The notes beneath the pieces are model-generated. The model was not told the origin of the DNA. It was given only the letters and a program-made list of their open reading frames with translations, and ran no database searches. A DNA stretch of 64,000 nucleotides from positions 9,672,001-9,736,000 of the forward strand of contig OZ059895.1 of the NCBI GenBank assembly GCA_964057225.1, given 5' to 3'. Source of the stretch: Auanema rhodensis (Eukaryota > Nematoda > Chromadorea > Rhabditida > Rhabditidae). Position numbers and translations under genes: made by a program. This document shows positions 1 to 15,800 of this stretch, piece by piece (position 1 is the stretch's first letter; each line of letters begins with the position of its first letter).

Positions 1-411
1 CCATACCACGTTGAAAATACGCCATACAGCTGATTTTCAATTTTATCTTTTCCGTAACAAATGTTTTCAATTTTCAAGCACTTTTACTTGGATAGCTCAA
101 CCAAAGGAAAGCAAATTATCTTCAATTTTATTTCTATATTACAGTTATAAACCAGTAGGTAATGAAACCTTCATCTTGCATTTACTGTTTCTATCTATTT
201 CCTATCAAAACAAACATTGTTCAAACACTATACAACTATGAAACCTTTTTTAATTCATTGTATTTGGAGCTCATAAAATTTGATATCATCGAGGGATCCA
301 GATGGAACGTGGAAAATTACATAACTAAAATGAAATTGGAAAAAAAAGTATAACAAGGATAAGTATGTTAACGATTGAATATCAGATATTTTCGCTTACG
401 ACCATACCACG

Positions 412-3400
412 TTGAAAGTACGCCATACAGCTGATTTTCAATTTTATCTTTTCCGTAACAAATGTTTTCAATTTTCAAGCACTTTTACTTAGATAGCTCA
501 ACCAAAGAAAAGCAAATTATCTTCAATTTTATTTCTATATTACAGTTATAAACCAGTAGGTAATGAAACCTTCATATTGAATTTACTGTTTCTATCTATT
601 TTCTATTAAAACAAACATTGTTCAAACACTATGCAACTATGAAACCTTTTTTAATTCATTGTATTTGGAGCTCATAAAATTTGATATCATCGAGGGATCC
701 AGATGGAACGTGGAAAATTACATAACTAAAATGAAATTGGAAAAAAAAGTATAACAAGGATAAGTATGTTAACGATTGAATATCAGATTTTTTCGCTTAC
801 GACCATACCACGTTGAAAGTACGCCATACAGCTGATTTTCAATTTTATCTTTTCCGTAACAAATGGTTTCAATTTTCAAGCACTTTTACTTAGATAGCTC
901 AACCAAAAGAAAGCAAATTATCTTCAATTTTATTTCTATATTACAGTTATAAACCAGTAGGTAATGAAACCTTCATACTGAATTTACTGTTTCTATCTAT
1001 TTTCTATTAAAACAAACATTGTTCAAACACTATGCAACTATGAAACCTTTTTTAATTTATTGTATTTGGAGCTCATAAAATTTGATATCATCGAGGGATC
1101 CAGATGGAACGTGGAAAATTACATAACTAACATGAAATTGGAAAAAAAAGTATAACAAGGATAAGTACGTTAACGATTGAATATCAGATATTTTCGCTTA
1201 CGACCATACCACGTTGAAAATACGCCATACAGCTGATTTTCAATTTTATCTTTTCCGTAACAAATGTTTTCAATTTTCAAGCACTTTTACTTGGATAGCT
1301 CAACCAAAGGAAAGCAAATTATCTTCAATTTTATTTCTATATTACAGTTATAAACCAGTAGGTAATGAAACCTTCATCTTGCATTTACTGTTTCTATCTA
1401 TTTCCTATCAAAACAAACATTGTTCAAACACTATGCAACTATGAAACCTTTTTTAATTCATTGTATTTGGAGCTCATAAAATTTGATATCATCGAGGGAT
1501 CCAGATGGAACGTGGAAAATTACATAACTAAAATGAAATTGGAAAAAAAAGTATAACAAGGATAAGTATGTTAACGATTGAATATCAGATATTTTCGCTT
1601 ACGACCATACCACGTTGAAAATACGCCATACAGCTGATTTTCAATTTTATCTTTTCCGTAACAAATGTTTTCAATTTTCAAGCACTTTTACTTAGATAGC
1701 TCAACCAAAGAAAAGCAAATTATCTTCAATTTTATTTCTATATTACAGTTATAAACCAGTAGGTAATGAAACCTTCATCTTGAATTTACTGTTTCTATCT
1801 ATTTCCTATCGAAACAAACATTGTTCAAACACTATGCAACTATGAAACCTTTTTTAATTTATTGTATTTGGAGCTCATAAAATTTGATATCATCGAGGGA
1901 TCCAGATGGAACGTGGAAAATTACATAACTAAAATGAAATTGGAAAAAAAAGTATAACAAGGATAAGTATGTTAACGATTGAATATCAGATTTTTTCGCT
2001 TACGACCATACCACGTTGAAAGTACGCCATACAGCTGATTTTCAATTTTATCTTTTCCGTAACAAATGGTTTCAATTTTCAAGCACTTTTACTTAGATAG
2101 CTCAACCAAAAGAAAGCAAATTATCTTCAATTTTATTTCTATATTACAGTTATAAACCAGTAGGTAATGAAACCTTCATATTGAATTTACTGTTTCTATC
2201 TATTTTCTATTAAAACAAACATTGTTCAAACACTATGCAACTATGAAACCTTTTTTAATTTATTGTATTTGGAGCTCATAAAATTTGATATCATCGAGGG
2301 ATCCAGATGGAACGTGGAAAATTACATAACTAACATGAAATTGGAAAAAAAAGTATAACAAGGATAAGTACGTTAACGATTGAATATCAGATATTTTCGC
2401 TTACGACCATACCACGTTGAAAATACGCCATACAGCTGATTTTCAATTTTATCTTTTCCGTAACAAATGTTTTCAATTTTCAAGCACTTTTACTTGGATA
2501 GCTCAACCAAAGGAAAGCAAATTATCTTCAATTTTATTTCTATATTACAGTTATAAACCAGTAGGTAATGAAACCTTCATCTTGCATTTACTGTTTCTAT
2601 CTATTTCCTATCAAAACAAACATTGTTCAAACACTATGCAACTATGAAACCTTTTTTAATTCATTGTATTTGGAGCTCATAAAATTTGATATCATCGAGG
2701 GATCCAGATGGAACGTGGAAAATTACATAACTAAAATGAAATTGGAAAAAAAAGTATAACAAGGATAAGTATGTTAACGATTGAATATCAGATATTTTCG
2801 CTTACGACCATACCACGTTGAAAGTACGCCATACAGCTGATTTTCAATTTTATCTTTTCCGTAACAAATGTTTTCAATTTTCAAGCACTTTTACTTAGAT
2901 AGCTCAACCAAAGGAAAGCAAATTATCTTCAATTTTATTTCTATATTACAGTTATAAACCAGTAGGTAATGAAACCTTCATCTTGAATTTACTGTTTCTA
3001 TCTATTTCCTATCGAAACAAACATTGTTCAAACACTATGCAACTATGAAACCTTTTTTAATTTATTGTATTTGGAGCTCATAAAATTTGATATCATCGAG
3101 GGATCCAGATGGAACGTGGAAAATTACATAACTAAAATGAAATTGGAAAAAAAAGTATAACAAGGATAAGTATGTTAACGATTGAATATCAGATTTTTTC
3201 GCTTACGACCATACCACGTTGAAAGTACGCCATACAGCTGATTTTCAATTTTATCTTTTCCGTAACAAATGGTTTCAATTTTCAAGCACTTTTACTTAGA
3301 TAGCTTAACCAAAAAAAAGCAAATTATCTTCAATTTTATTTCTATATTACAGTTATAAACCAGTAGGTAATGAAACCTTCATATTGAATTTACTGTTTCT

Positions 3401-3619
3401 ATCTATTTTCTATTAAAAAAAACATTGTTCAAACACTATGCAACTATGAAACCTTTTTTAATTTATTGTATTTGGAGCTCATAAAATTTGATATCATCGA
3501 GGGATCCAGATGGAACGTGGAAAATTACATAACTAAAATGAAATTGGAAAAAAAAGTATAACAAGGATAAGTATGTTAACGATTGAATATCAGATATTTT
3601 CGCTTACGACCATACCACG
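412..3619 (+). repeat. three-monomer higher-order repeat in satellite
   Basis: Monomers follow a period-3 pattern here. Copies with the ATGGTTTC variant sit at 813, 2016 and 3219, and copies with TTGAAAATACG plus CTTGCATT at 11, 1214 and 2417. The rare variant AGTACGTTAAC recurs near 1164 and 2367, and TCCTATCGAAAC near 1807 and 3010, each 1203 bp (3 x 401) apart. This shows local amplification of a trimer. Confidence 0.75.
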
Positions 3620-5223
3620 TTGAAAGTACGCCATACAGCTGATTTTCAATTTTATCTTTTCCGTAACAAATGTTTTCAATTTTCAAGCACTTTTACTCAG
3701 ATAGCTCAACCAAAGGAAAGCAAATTATCTTCAATTTTATTTCTATATTACAGTTATAAACCAGTAGGTAATGAAACCTTCATCTTGAATTTACTGTTTC
3801 TATCTATTTCCTATCAAAACAAACATTGTTCAAACACTATGCAACTATGAAACCTTTTTTAATTTATTGTATTTGGAGCTCATAAAATTTGATATCATCG
3901 AGGGATCCAGATGGAACGTGGAAAATTACATTACTAACATGAAATTGGAAAAAAAAGTATAACAAGGATAAGTATGTTAACGATTGAATATCAGATATTT
4001 TCGCTTACGACCATACCACGTTGAAAATACGCCATACAGCTGATATTCAATTTTATCTTTTCCGTAACAAATGTTTTCAATTTTCAAGCACTTTTACTTG
4101 GATAGCTCAACCAAAGGAAAGCAAATTATCTTCAATTTTATTTCTATATTACAGTTATAAACCAGTAGGTAATGAAACCTTCATCTTGAATTTACTGTTT
4201 CTATCTATTTCCTATTAAAACAAACATTGTTCAAACACTATGCAACTATGAAACCTTTTTTAATTTATTGTATTTGGAGCTCATAAAATTTGATATCATC
4301 GAGGGATCCAGATGGAACGTGGAAAATTATATAACTAAAATGAAATTGGAAAAAAAAATATAACAAGGATAAGTATGTTAACGATTGAATAACAGATATT
4401 TTCGCTTACGACCATACCACGTTGAAAGTACGCCATACAGCTGATTTTCAATTTTATCTTTTCCGTAACAAATGTTTTCAATTTTCAAGCACTTTTACTT
4501 AGATAGCTCAACCAAAGGAAAGCAAATTATCTTCAATTTTATTTCTATATTACAGTTATAAACCAGTAGGTAATGAAACCTTCATCTTGAATTTACTGTT
4601 TCTATCTATTTCCTATCAAAACAAACATTGTTCAAACACTATGCAACTATGAAACCTTTTTTAATTCATTGTATTTGGAGCTCATAAAATTTGATATCAT
4701 CGAGGGATCCAGATGGAACGTGGAAAATTACATAACTAAAATGAAATTGGAAAAAAAAGTATAACAAGGATAAGTATGTTAACGATTGAATATCAGATAT
4801 TTTCGCTTACGACCATACCACGTTGAAAGTACGCCATACAGCTGATTTTCAATTTTATCTTTTCCGTAACAAATGTTTTCAATTTTCAAGCACTTTTACT
4901 TAGATAGCTCAACCAAAGGAAAGCAAATTATCTTCAATTTTATTTCTATATTACAGTTATAAACCAGTAGGTAATGAAACCTTCATCTTGAATTTACTGT
5001 TTCTATCTATTTCCTATTAGAACAAACATTGTTCAAACACTATGCAACTATGAAACCTTTTTTAATTTATTGTATTTGGAGCTCATAAAATTTGAAATCA
5101 TCGAGGGATCCAGATGGAACGTGGAAAATTACATAACTAACATGAAATTGGAAAAAAAAGTATAACAAGGATAAGTATGTTAACGATTGAATATCAGATA
5201 TTTTCGCTTACGACCATACCACG

Positions 5224-6827
5224 TTGAAAATACGCCATACAGCTGATATTCAATTTTATCTTTTCCGTAACAAATGTTTTCAATTTTCAAGCACTTTTAC
5301 TTGGATAGCTCAACCAAAGGAAAGCAAATTATCTTCAATTTTATTTCTATATTACAGTTATAAACCAGTAGGTAATGAAACCTTCATCTTGAATTTACTG
5401 TTTCTATCTATTTCCTATTAAAACAAACATTGTTCAAACACTATGCAACTATGAAACCTTTTTTAATTTATTGTATTTGGAGCTCATAAAATTTGATATC
5501 ATCGAGGGATCCAGATGGAACGTGGAAAATTATATAACTAAAATGAAATTGGAAAAAAAAATATAACAAGGATAAGTATGTTAACGATTGAATAACAGAT
5601 ATTTTCGCTTACGACCATACCACGTTGAAAGTACGCCATACAGCTGATTTTCAATTTTATCTTTTCCGTAACAAATGTTTTCAATTTTCAAGCACTTTTA
5701 CTTAGATAGCTCAACCAAAGGAAAGCAAATTATCTTCAATTTTATTTCTATATTACAGTTATAAACCAGTAGGTAATGAAACCTTCATCTTGAATTTACT
5801 GTTTCTATCTATTTCCTATCAAAACAAACATTGTTCAAACACTATGCAACTATGAAACCTTTTTTAATTTATTGTATTTGGAGCTCATAAAATTTGATAT
5901 CATCGAGGGATCCAGATGGAACGTGGAAAATTACATAACTAAAATGAAATTGGAAAAAAAAGTATAACAAGGATAAGTATGTTAACGATTGAATATCAGA
6001 TTTTTTCGCTTACGACCATACCACGTTGAAAGTACGCCATACAGCTGATTTTCAATTTTATCTTTTCCGTAACAAATGGTTTCAATTTTCAAGCACTTTT
6101 ACTTAGATAGCTCAACCAAAAGAAAGCAAATTATCTTCAATTTTATTTCTATATTACAGTTATAAACCAGTAGGTAATGAAACCTTCATATTGAATTTAC
6201 TGTTTCTATCTATTTTCTATTAAAACAAACATTGTTCAAACACTATGCAACTATGAAACCTTTTTTAATTTATTGTATTTGGAGCTCATAAAATTTGATA
6301 TCATCGAGGGATCCAGATGGAACGTGGAAAATTACATAACTAAAATGAAATTGGAAAAAAAAGTATAACAAGGATAAGTATGTTAACGATTGAATAACAG
6401 ATATTTTCGCTTACGACCATACCACGTTGAAAATACGCCATACAGCTGATTTTCAATTTTATCTTTTCCGTAACAAATGTTTTCAATTTTCAAGCACTTT
6501 TACTTGGATAGCTCAACCAAAGGAAAGCAAATTATCTTCAATTTTATTTCTATATTACAGTTATAAACCAGTAGGTAATGAAACCTTCATCTTGCATTTA
6601 CTGTTTCTATCTATTTCCTATCAAAACAAACATTGTTCAAACACTATGCAACTATGAAACCTTTTTTAATTTATTGTATTTGGAGCTCATAAAATTTGAT
6701 ATCATCGAGGGATCCAGATGGAACGTGGAAAATTACATAACTAAAATGAAATTGGAAAAAAAAGTATAACAAGGATAAGTATGTTAACGATTGAATATCA
6801 GATTTTTTCGCTTACGACCATACCACG
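5224..6827 (+). repeat. four-monomer block reused across the left array
   Basis: A block of four monomers begins with a GCTGATATTC-type copy, then a plain copy, then an ATGGTTTC copy with TTTTCTATTAAAAC, and ends with a CTTGCATT copy. The same ordered block recurs at 8833-10436, 15249-16852, 17655-19258 and 28080-29683. The first copy also carries linked changes (AATTATATAACT, GAATAACAGATATT). Five copies in one order indicate segmental duplication inside the array rather than independent mutation. Confidence 0.75.
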
Positions 6828-9800
6828 TTGAAAGTACGCCATACAGCTGATTTTCAATTTTATCTTTTCCGTAACAAATGGTTTCAATTTTCAAGCACTT
6901 TTACTTAGATAGCTCAACCAAAAGAAAGCAAATTATCTTCAATTTTATTTCTATATTACAGTTATAAACCAGTAGGTAATGAAACCTTCATATTGAATTT
7001 ACTGTTTCTATCTATTTTCTATTAAAACAAACATTGTTCAAACACTATGCAACTATGAAACCTTTTTTAATTTATTGTATTTGGAGCTCATAAAATTTGA
7101 TATCATCGAGGGATCCAGATGGAACGTGGAAAATTACATAACTAAAATGAAATTGGAAAAAAAAGTATAACAAGGATAAGTATGTTAACGATTGAATATC
7201 AGATATTTTCGCTTACGACCATACCACGTTGAAAATACGCCATACAGCTGATTTTCAATTTTATCTTTTCCGTAACAAATGTTTTCAATTTTCAAGCACT
7301 TTTACTTGGATAGCTCAACCAAAGGAAAGCAAATTATCTTCAATTTTATTTCTATATTACAGTTATAAACCAGTAGGTAATGAAACCTTCATCTTGCATT
7401 TACTGTTTCTATCTATTTCCTATCAAAACAAACATTGTTCAAACACTATGCAACTATGAAACCTTTTTTAATTCATTGTATTTGGAGCTCATAAAATTTG
7501 ATATCATCGAGGGATCCAGATGGAACGTGGAAAATTACATAACTAAAATGAAATTGGAAAAAAAAGTATAACAAGGATAAGTATGTTAACGATTGAATAT
7601 CAGATATTTTCGCTTACGACCATACCACGTTGAAAGTACGCCATACAGCTGATTTTCAATTTTATCTTTTCCGTAACAAATGTTTTCAATTTTCAAGCAC
7701 TTTTACTTAGATAGCTCAACCAAAGGAAAGCAAATTATCTTCAATTTTATTTCTATATTACAGTTATAAACCAGTAGGTAATGAAACCTTCATCTTGAAT
7801 TTACTGTTTCTATCTATTCCCTATCAAAACAAACATTGTTCAAACACTATGCAACTATGAAACCTTTTTTAATTTATTGTATTTGAAGCTCATAAAATTT
7901 GATATCATCGAGGGATCCAGATGGAACGTGGAAAATTACATAACTAACATGAAATTGGAAAAAAAAGTATAACAAGGATAAGTATGTTAACGATTGAATA
8001 TCAGATATTTTCGCTTACGACCATACCACGTTGAAAGTACGCCATACAGCTGATTTTCAATTTTATCTTTTCCGTAACAAATGGTTTCAATTTTCAAGCA
8101 CTTTTACTTAGATAGCTCAACCAAAAGAAAGCAAATTATCTTCAATTTTATTTCTATATTACAGTTATAAACCAGTAGGTAATGAAACCTTCATCTTGAA
8201 TTTACTGTTTCTATCTATTCCCTATCAAAATAAACATTGTTCAAACACTATGCAACTATGAAACCTTTTTTAATTTATTGTATTTGGAGCTCATAAAATT
8301 TGATATCATCGAGGGATCCAGATGGAACGTGGAAAATTACATTACTAACATGAAATTGGAAAAAAAAGTATAAAAAGGATAAGTATGTTAACGATTGAAT
8401 ATCAGATATTTTCGCTTACGACCATACCACGTTGAAAGTACGCCATACAGCTGATTTTCAATTTTATCTTTTCCGTAACAAATGTTTTCAATTTTCAAGC
8501 ACTTTTACTTAGATAGCTCAACCAAAGGAAAGCAAATTATCTTCAATTTTATTTCTATATTACAGTTATAAACCAGTAGGTAATGAAACCTTCATCTTGA
8601 ATTTACTGTTTCTATCTATTTCCTATCAAAACAAACATTGTTCAAACACTATGCAACTATGAAACCTTTTTTAATTTATTGTATTTGGAGCTCATAAAAT
8701 TTGAAATCATCGAGGGATCCAGATGGAACGTGGAAAATTACATAACTAACATGAAATTGGAAAAAAAAGTATAACAAGGATAAGTATGTTAACGATTGAA
8801 TATCAGATATTTTCGCTTACGACCATACCACGTTGAAAATACGCCATACAGCTGATATTCAATTTTATCTTTTCCGTAACAAATGTTTTCAATTTTCAAG
8901 CACTTTTACTTGGATAGCTCAACCAAAGGAAAGCAAATTATCTTCAATTTTATTTCTATATTACAGTTATAAACCAGTAGGTAATGAAACCTTCATCTTG
9001 AATTTACTGTTTCTATCTATTTCCTATTAAAACAAACATTGTTCAAACACTATGCAACTATGAAACCTTTTTTAATTTATTGTATTTGGAGCTCATAAAA
9101 TTTGATATCATCGAGGGATCCAGATGGAACGTGGAAAATTATATAACTAAAATGAAATTGGAAAAAAAAATATAACAAGGATAAGTATGTTAACGATTGA
9201 ATAACAGATATTTTCGCTTACGACCATACCACGTTGAAAGTACGCCATACAGCTGATTTTCAATTTTATCTTTTCCGTAACAAATGTTTTCAATTTTCAA
9301 GCACTTTTACTTAGATAGCTCAACCAAAGGAAAGCAAATTATCTTCAATTTTATTTCTATATTACAGTTATAAACCAGTAGGTAATGAAACCTTCATCTT
9401 GAATTTACTGTTTCTATCTATTTCCTATCAAAACAAACATTGTTCAAACACTATGCAACTATGAAACCTTTTTTAATTTATTGTATTTGGAGCTCATAAA
9501 ATTTGATATCATCGAGGGATCCAGATGGAACGTGGAAAATTACATAACTAAAATGAAATTGGAAAAAAAAGTATAACAAGGATAAGTATGTTAACGATTG
9601 AATATCAGATTTTTTCGCTTACGACCATACCACGTTGAAAGTACGCCATACAGCTGATTTTCAATTTTATCTTTTCCGTAACAAATGGTTTCAATTTTCA
9701 AGCACTTTTACTTAGATAGCTCAACCAAAAGAAAGCAAATTATCTTCAATTTTATTTCTATATTACAGTTATAAACCAGTAGGTAATGAAACCTTCATAT

Positions 9801-12800
9801 TGAATTTACTGTTTCTATCTATTTTCTATTAAAACAAACATTGTTCAAACACTATGCAACTATGAAACCTTTTTTAATTTATTGTATTTGGAGCTCATAA
9901 AATTTGATATCATCGAGGGATCCAGATGGAACGTGGAAAATTACATAACTAAAATGAAATTGGAAAAAAAAGTATAACAAGGATAAGTATGTTAACGATT
10001 GAATATCAGATATTTTCGCTTACGACCATACCACGTTGAAAATACGCCATACAGCTGATTTTCAATTTTATCTTTTCCGTAACAAATGTTTTCAATTTTC
10101 AAGCACTTTTACTTGGATAGCTCAACCAAAGGAAAGCAAATTATCTTCAATTTTATTTCTATATTACAGTTATAAACCAGTAGGTAATGAAACCTTCATC
10201 TTGCATTTACTGTTTCTATCTATTTCCTATCAAAACAAACATTGTTCAAACACTATGCAACTATGAAACCTTTTTTAATTCATTGTATTTGGAGCTCATA
10301 AAATTTGATATCATCGAGGGATCCAGATGGAACGTGGAAAATTACATAACTAAAATGAAATTGGAAAAAAAAGTATAACAAGGATAAGTATGTTAACGAT
10401 TGAATATCAGATATTTTCGCTTACGACCATACCACGTTGAAAGTACGCCATACAGCTGATTTTCAATTTTATCTTTTCCGTAACAAATGTTTTCAATTTT
10501 CAAGCACTTTTACTTAGATAGCTCAACCAAAGGAAAGCAAATTATCTTCAATTTTATTTCTATATTACAGTTATAAACCAGTAGGTAATGAAACCTTCAT
10601 CTTGAATTTACTGTTTCTATCTATTCCCTATCAAAACAAACATTGTTCAAACACTATGCAACTATGAAACCTTTTTTAATTTATTGTATTTGAAGCTCAT
10701 AAAATTTGATATCATCGAGGGATCCAGATGGAACGTGGAAAATTACATAACTAACATGAAATTGGAAAAAAAAGTATAACAAGGATAAGTATGTTAACGA
10801 TTGAATATCAGATATTTTCGCTTACGACCATACCACGTTGAAAGTACGCCATACAGCTGATTTTCAATTTTATCTTTTCCGTAACAAATGGTTTCAATTT
10901 TCAAGCACTTTTACTTAGATAGCTCAACCAAAAGAAAGCAAATTATCTTCAATTTTATTTCTATATTACAGTTATAAACCAGTAGGTAATGAAACCTTCA
11001 TCTTGAATTTACTGTTTCTATCTATTCCCTATCAAAATAAACATTGTTCAAACACTATGCAACTATGAAACCTTTTTTAATTTATTGTATTTGGAGCTCA
11101 TAAAATTTGATATCATCGAGGGATCCAGATGGAACGTGGAAAATTACATAACTAACATGAAATTGGAAAAAAAAGTATAACAAGGATAAGTATGTTAACG
11201 ATTGAATATCAGATATTTTCGCTTACGACCATACCACGTTGAAAGTACGCCATACAGCTGATTTTCAATTTTATCTTTTCCGTAACAAATGGTTTCAATT
11301 TTCAAGCACTTTTACTTAGATAGCTCAACCAAAAGAAAGCAAATTATCTTCAATTTTATTTCTATATTACAGTTATAAACCAGTAGGTAATGAAACCTTC
11401 ATCTTGAATTTACTGTTTCTATCTATTCCCTATCAAAATAAACATTGTTCAAACACTATGCAACTATGAAACCTTTTTTAATTTATTGTATTTGGAGCTC
11501 ATAAAATTTGATATCATCGAGGGATCCAGATGGAACGTGGAAAATTACATAACTAAAATGAAATTGGAAAAAAAAGTATAACAAGGATAAGTATGTTAAC
11601 GATTGAATATCAGATTTTTTCGCTTACGACCATACCACGTTGAAAGTACGCCATACAGCTGATTTTCAATTTTATCTTTTCCGTAACAAATGGTTTCAAT
11701 TTTCAAGCACTTTTACTTAGATAGCTCAACCAAAAGAAAGCAAATTATCTTCAATTTTATTTCTATATTACAGTTATAAACCAGTAGGTAATGAAACCTT
11801 CATATTGAATTTACTGTTTCTATCTATTTTCTATTAAAACAAACATTGTTCAAACACTATGCAACTATGAAACCTTTTTTAATTTATTGTATTTGGAGCT
11901 CATAAAATTTGATATCATCGAGGGATCCAGATGGAACGTGGAAAATTACATAACTAAAATGAAATTGGAAAAAAAAGTATAACAAGGATAAGTATGTTAA
12001 CGATTGAATATCAGATATTTTCGCTTACGACCATACCACGTTGAAAATACGCCATACAGCTGATTTTCAATTTTATCTTTTCCGTAACAAATGTTTTCAA
12101 TTTTCAAGCACTTTTACTTGGATAGCTCAACCAAAGGAAAGCAAATTATCTTCAATTTTATTTCTATATTACAGTTATAAACCAGTAGGTAATGAAACCT
12201 TCATCTTGCATTTACTGTTTCTATCTATTTCCTATCAAAACAAACATTGTTCAAACACTATGCAACTATGAAACCTTTTTTAATTCATTGTATTTGGAGC
12301 TCATAAAATTTGATATCATCGAGGGATCCAGATGGAACGTGGAAAATTACATAACTAAAATGAAATTGGAAAAAAAAGTATAACAAGGATAAGTATGTTA
12401 ACGATTGAATATCAGATATTTTCGCTTACGACCATACCACGTTGAAAGTACGCCATACAGCTGATTTTCAATTTTATCTTTTCCGTAACAAATGTTTTCA
12501 ATTTTCAAGCACTTTTACTTAGATAGCTCAACCAAAGGAAAGCAAATTATCTTCAATTTTATTTCTATATTACAGTTATAAACCAGTAGGTAATGAAACC
12601 TTCATCTTGAATTTACTGTTTCTATCTATTCCCTATCAAAATAAACATTGTTCAAACACTATGCAACTATGAAACCTTTTTTAATTTATTGTATTTGGAG
12701 CTCATAAAATTTGATATCATCGAGGGATCCAGATGGAACGTGGAAAATTACATAACTAAAATGAAATTGGAAAAAAAAGTATAACAAGGATAAGTATGTT

Positions 12801-15800
12801 AACGATTGAATATCAGATTTTTTCGCTTACGACCATACCACGTTGAAAGTACGCCATACAGCTGATTTTCAATTTTATCTTTTCCGTAACAAATGTTTTC
12901 AATTTTCAAGCACTTTTACTTAGATAGCTCAACCAAAGGAAAGCAAATTATCTTCAATTTTATTTCTATATTACAGTTATAAACCAGTAGGTAATGAAAC
13001 CTTCATCTTGAATTTACTGTTTCTATCTATTCCCTATCAAAACAAACATTGTTCAAACACTATGCAACTATGAAACCTTTTTTAATTTATTGTATTTGAA
13101 GCTCATAAAATTTGATATCATCGAGGGATCCAGATGGAACGTGGAAAATTACATAACTAACATGAAATTGGGAAAAAAAGTATAACAAGGATAAGTATGT
13201 TAACGATTGAATATCAGATATTTTCGCTTACGACCATACCACGTTGAAAGTACGCCATACAGCTGATTTTCAATTTTATCTTTTCCGTAACAAATGGTTT
13301 CAATTTTCAAGCACTTTTACTTAGATAGCTCAACCAAAAGAAAGCAAATTATCTTCAATTTTATTTCTATATTACAGTTATAAACCAGTAGGTAATGAAA
13401 CCTTCATCTTGAATTTACTGTTTCTATCTATTCCCTATCAAAATAAACATTGTTCAAACACTATGCAACTATGAAACCTTTTTTAATTTATTGTATTTGG
13501 AGCTCATAAAATTTGATATCATCGAGGGATCCAGATGGAACGTGGAAAATTACATAACTAACATGAAATTGGAAAAAAAAGTATAACAAGGATAAGTATG
13601 TTAACGATTGAATATCAGATATTTTCGCTTACGACCATACCACGTTGAAAGTACGCCATACAGCTGATTTTCAATTTTATCTTTTCCGTAACAAATGGTT
13701 TCAATTTTCAAGCACTTTTACTTAGATAGCTCAACCAAAAGAAAGCAAATTATCTTCAATTTTATTTCTATATTACAGTTATAAACCAGTAGGTAATGAA
13801 ACCTTCATCTTGAATTTACTGTTTCTATCTATTCCCTATCAAAATAAACATTGTTCAAACACTATGCAACTATGAAACCTTTTTTAATTTATTGTATTTG
13901 GAGCTCATAAAATTTGATATCATCGAGGGATCCAGATGGAACGTGGAAAATTACATTACTAACATGAAATTGGAAAAAAAAGTATAACAAGGATAAGTAT
14001 GTTAACGATTGAATATCAGATATTTTCGCTTACGACCATACCACGTTGAAAGTACGCCATACAGCTGATTTTCAATTTTATCTTTTCCGTAACAAATGGT
14101 TTCAATTTTCAAGCACTTTTACTTAGATAGCTCAACCAAAAGAAAGTAAATTATCTTCAATTTTATTTCTATATTACAGTTATAAACCAGTAGGTAATGA
14201 AACCTTCATCTTGAATTTACTGTTTCTATCTATTCCCTATCAAAATAAACATTGTTCAAACACTATGCAACTATGAAACCTTTTTTAATTTATTGTATTT
14301 GGAGCTCATAAAATTTGATATCATCGAGGGATCCAGATGGAACGTGGAAAATTACATAACTAACATGAAATTGGAAAAAAAAGTATAACAAGGATAAGTA
14401 TGTTAACGATTGAATATCAGATATTTTCGCTTACGACCATACCACGTTGAAAGTACGCCATACAGCTGATTTTCAATTTTATCTTTTCCGTAACAAATGG
14501 TTTCAATTTTCAAGCACTTTTACTTAGATAGCTCAACCAAAAGAAAGCAAATTATCTTCAATTTTATTTCTATATTACAGTTATAAACCAGTAGGTAATG
14601 AAACCTTCATCTTGAATTTACTGTTTCTATCTATTCCCTATCAAAATAAACATTGTTCAAACACTATGCAACTATGAAACCTTTTTTAATTTATTGTATT
14701 TGGAGCTCATAAAATTTGATATCATCGAGGGATCCAGATGGAACGTGGAAAATTACATTACTAACATGAAATTGGAAAAAAAAGTATAACAAGGATAAGT
14801 ATGTTAACGATTGAATATCAGATATTTTCGCTTACGACCATACCACGTTGAAAGTACGCCATACAGCTGATTTTCAATTTTATCTTTTCCGTAACAAATG
14901 TTTTCAATTTTCAAGCACTTTTACTTAGATAGCTCAACCAAAGGAAAGCAAATTATCTTCAATTTTATTTCTATATTACAGTTATAAACCAGTAGGTAAT
15001 GAAACCTTCATCTTGAATTTACTGTTTCTATCTATTTCCTATCAAAACAAACATTGTTCAAACACTATGCAACTATGAAACCTTTTTTAATTTATTGTAT
15101 TTGGAGCTCATAAAATTTGAAATCATCGAGGGATCCAGATGGAACGTGGAAAATTACATAACTAACATGAAATTGGAAAAAAAAGTATAACAAGGATAAG
15201 TATGTTAACGATTGAATATCAGATATTTTCGCTTACGACCATACCACGTTGAAAATACGCCATACAGCTGATATTCAATTTTATCTTTTCCGTAACAAAT
15301 GTTTTCAATTTTCAAGCACTTTTACTTGGATAGCTCAACCAAAGGAAAGCAAATTATCTTCAATTTTATTTCTATATTACAGTTATAAACCAGTAGGTAA
15401 TGAAACCTTCATCTTGAATTTACTGTTTCTATCTATTTCCTATTAAAACAAACATTGTTCAAACACTATGCAACTATGAAACCTTTTTTAATTTATTGTA
15501 TTTGGAGCTCATAAAATTTGATATCATCGAGGGATCCAGATGGAACGTGGAAAATTATATAACTAAAATGAAATTGGAAAAAAAAATATAACAAGGATAA
15601 GTATGTTAACGATTGAATAACAGATATTTTCGCTTACGACCATACCACGTTGAAAGTACGCCATACAGCTGATTTTCAATTTTATCTTTTCCGTAACAAA
15701 TGTTTTCAATTTTCAAGCACTTTTACTTAGATAGCTCAACCAAAGGAAAGCAAATTATCTTCAATTTTATTTCTATATTACAGTTATAAACCAGTAGGTA

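Noticed and set aside
11-353. Recurring open frames of 63-76 codons in the satellite monomers
   Set aside because: They start at TTG or differ between copies, are broken in many monomers by single changes, overlap one another in different frames and show no domain or conservation beyond that of the DNA.
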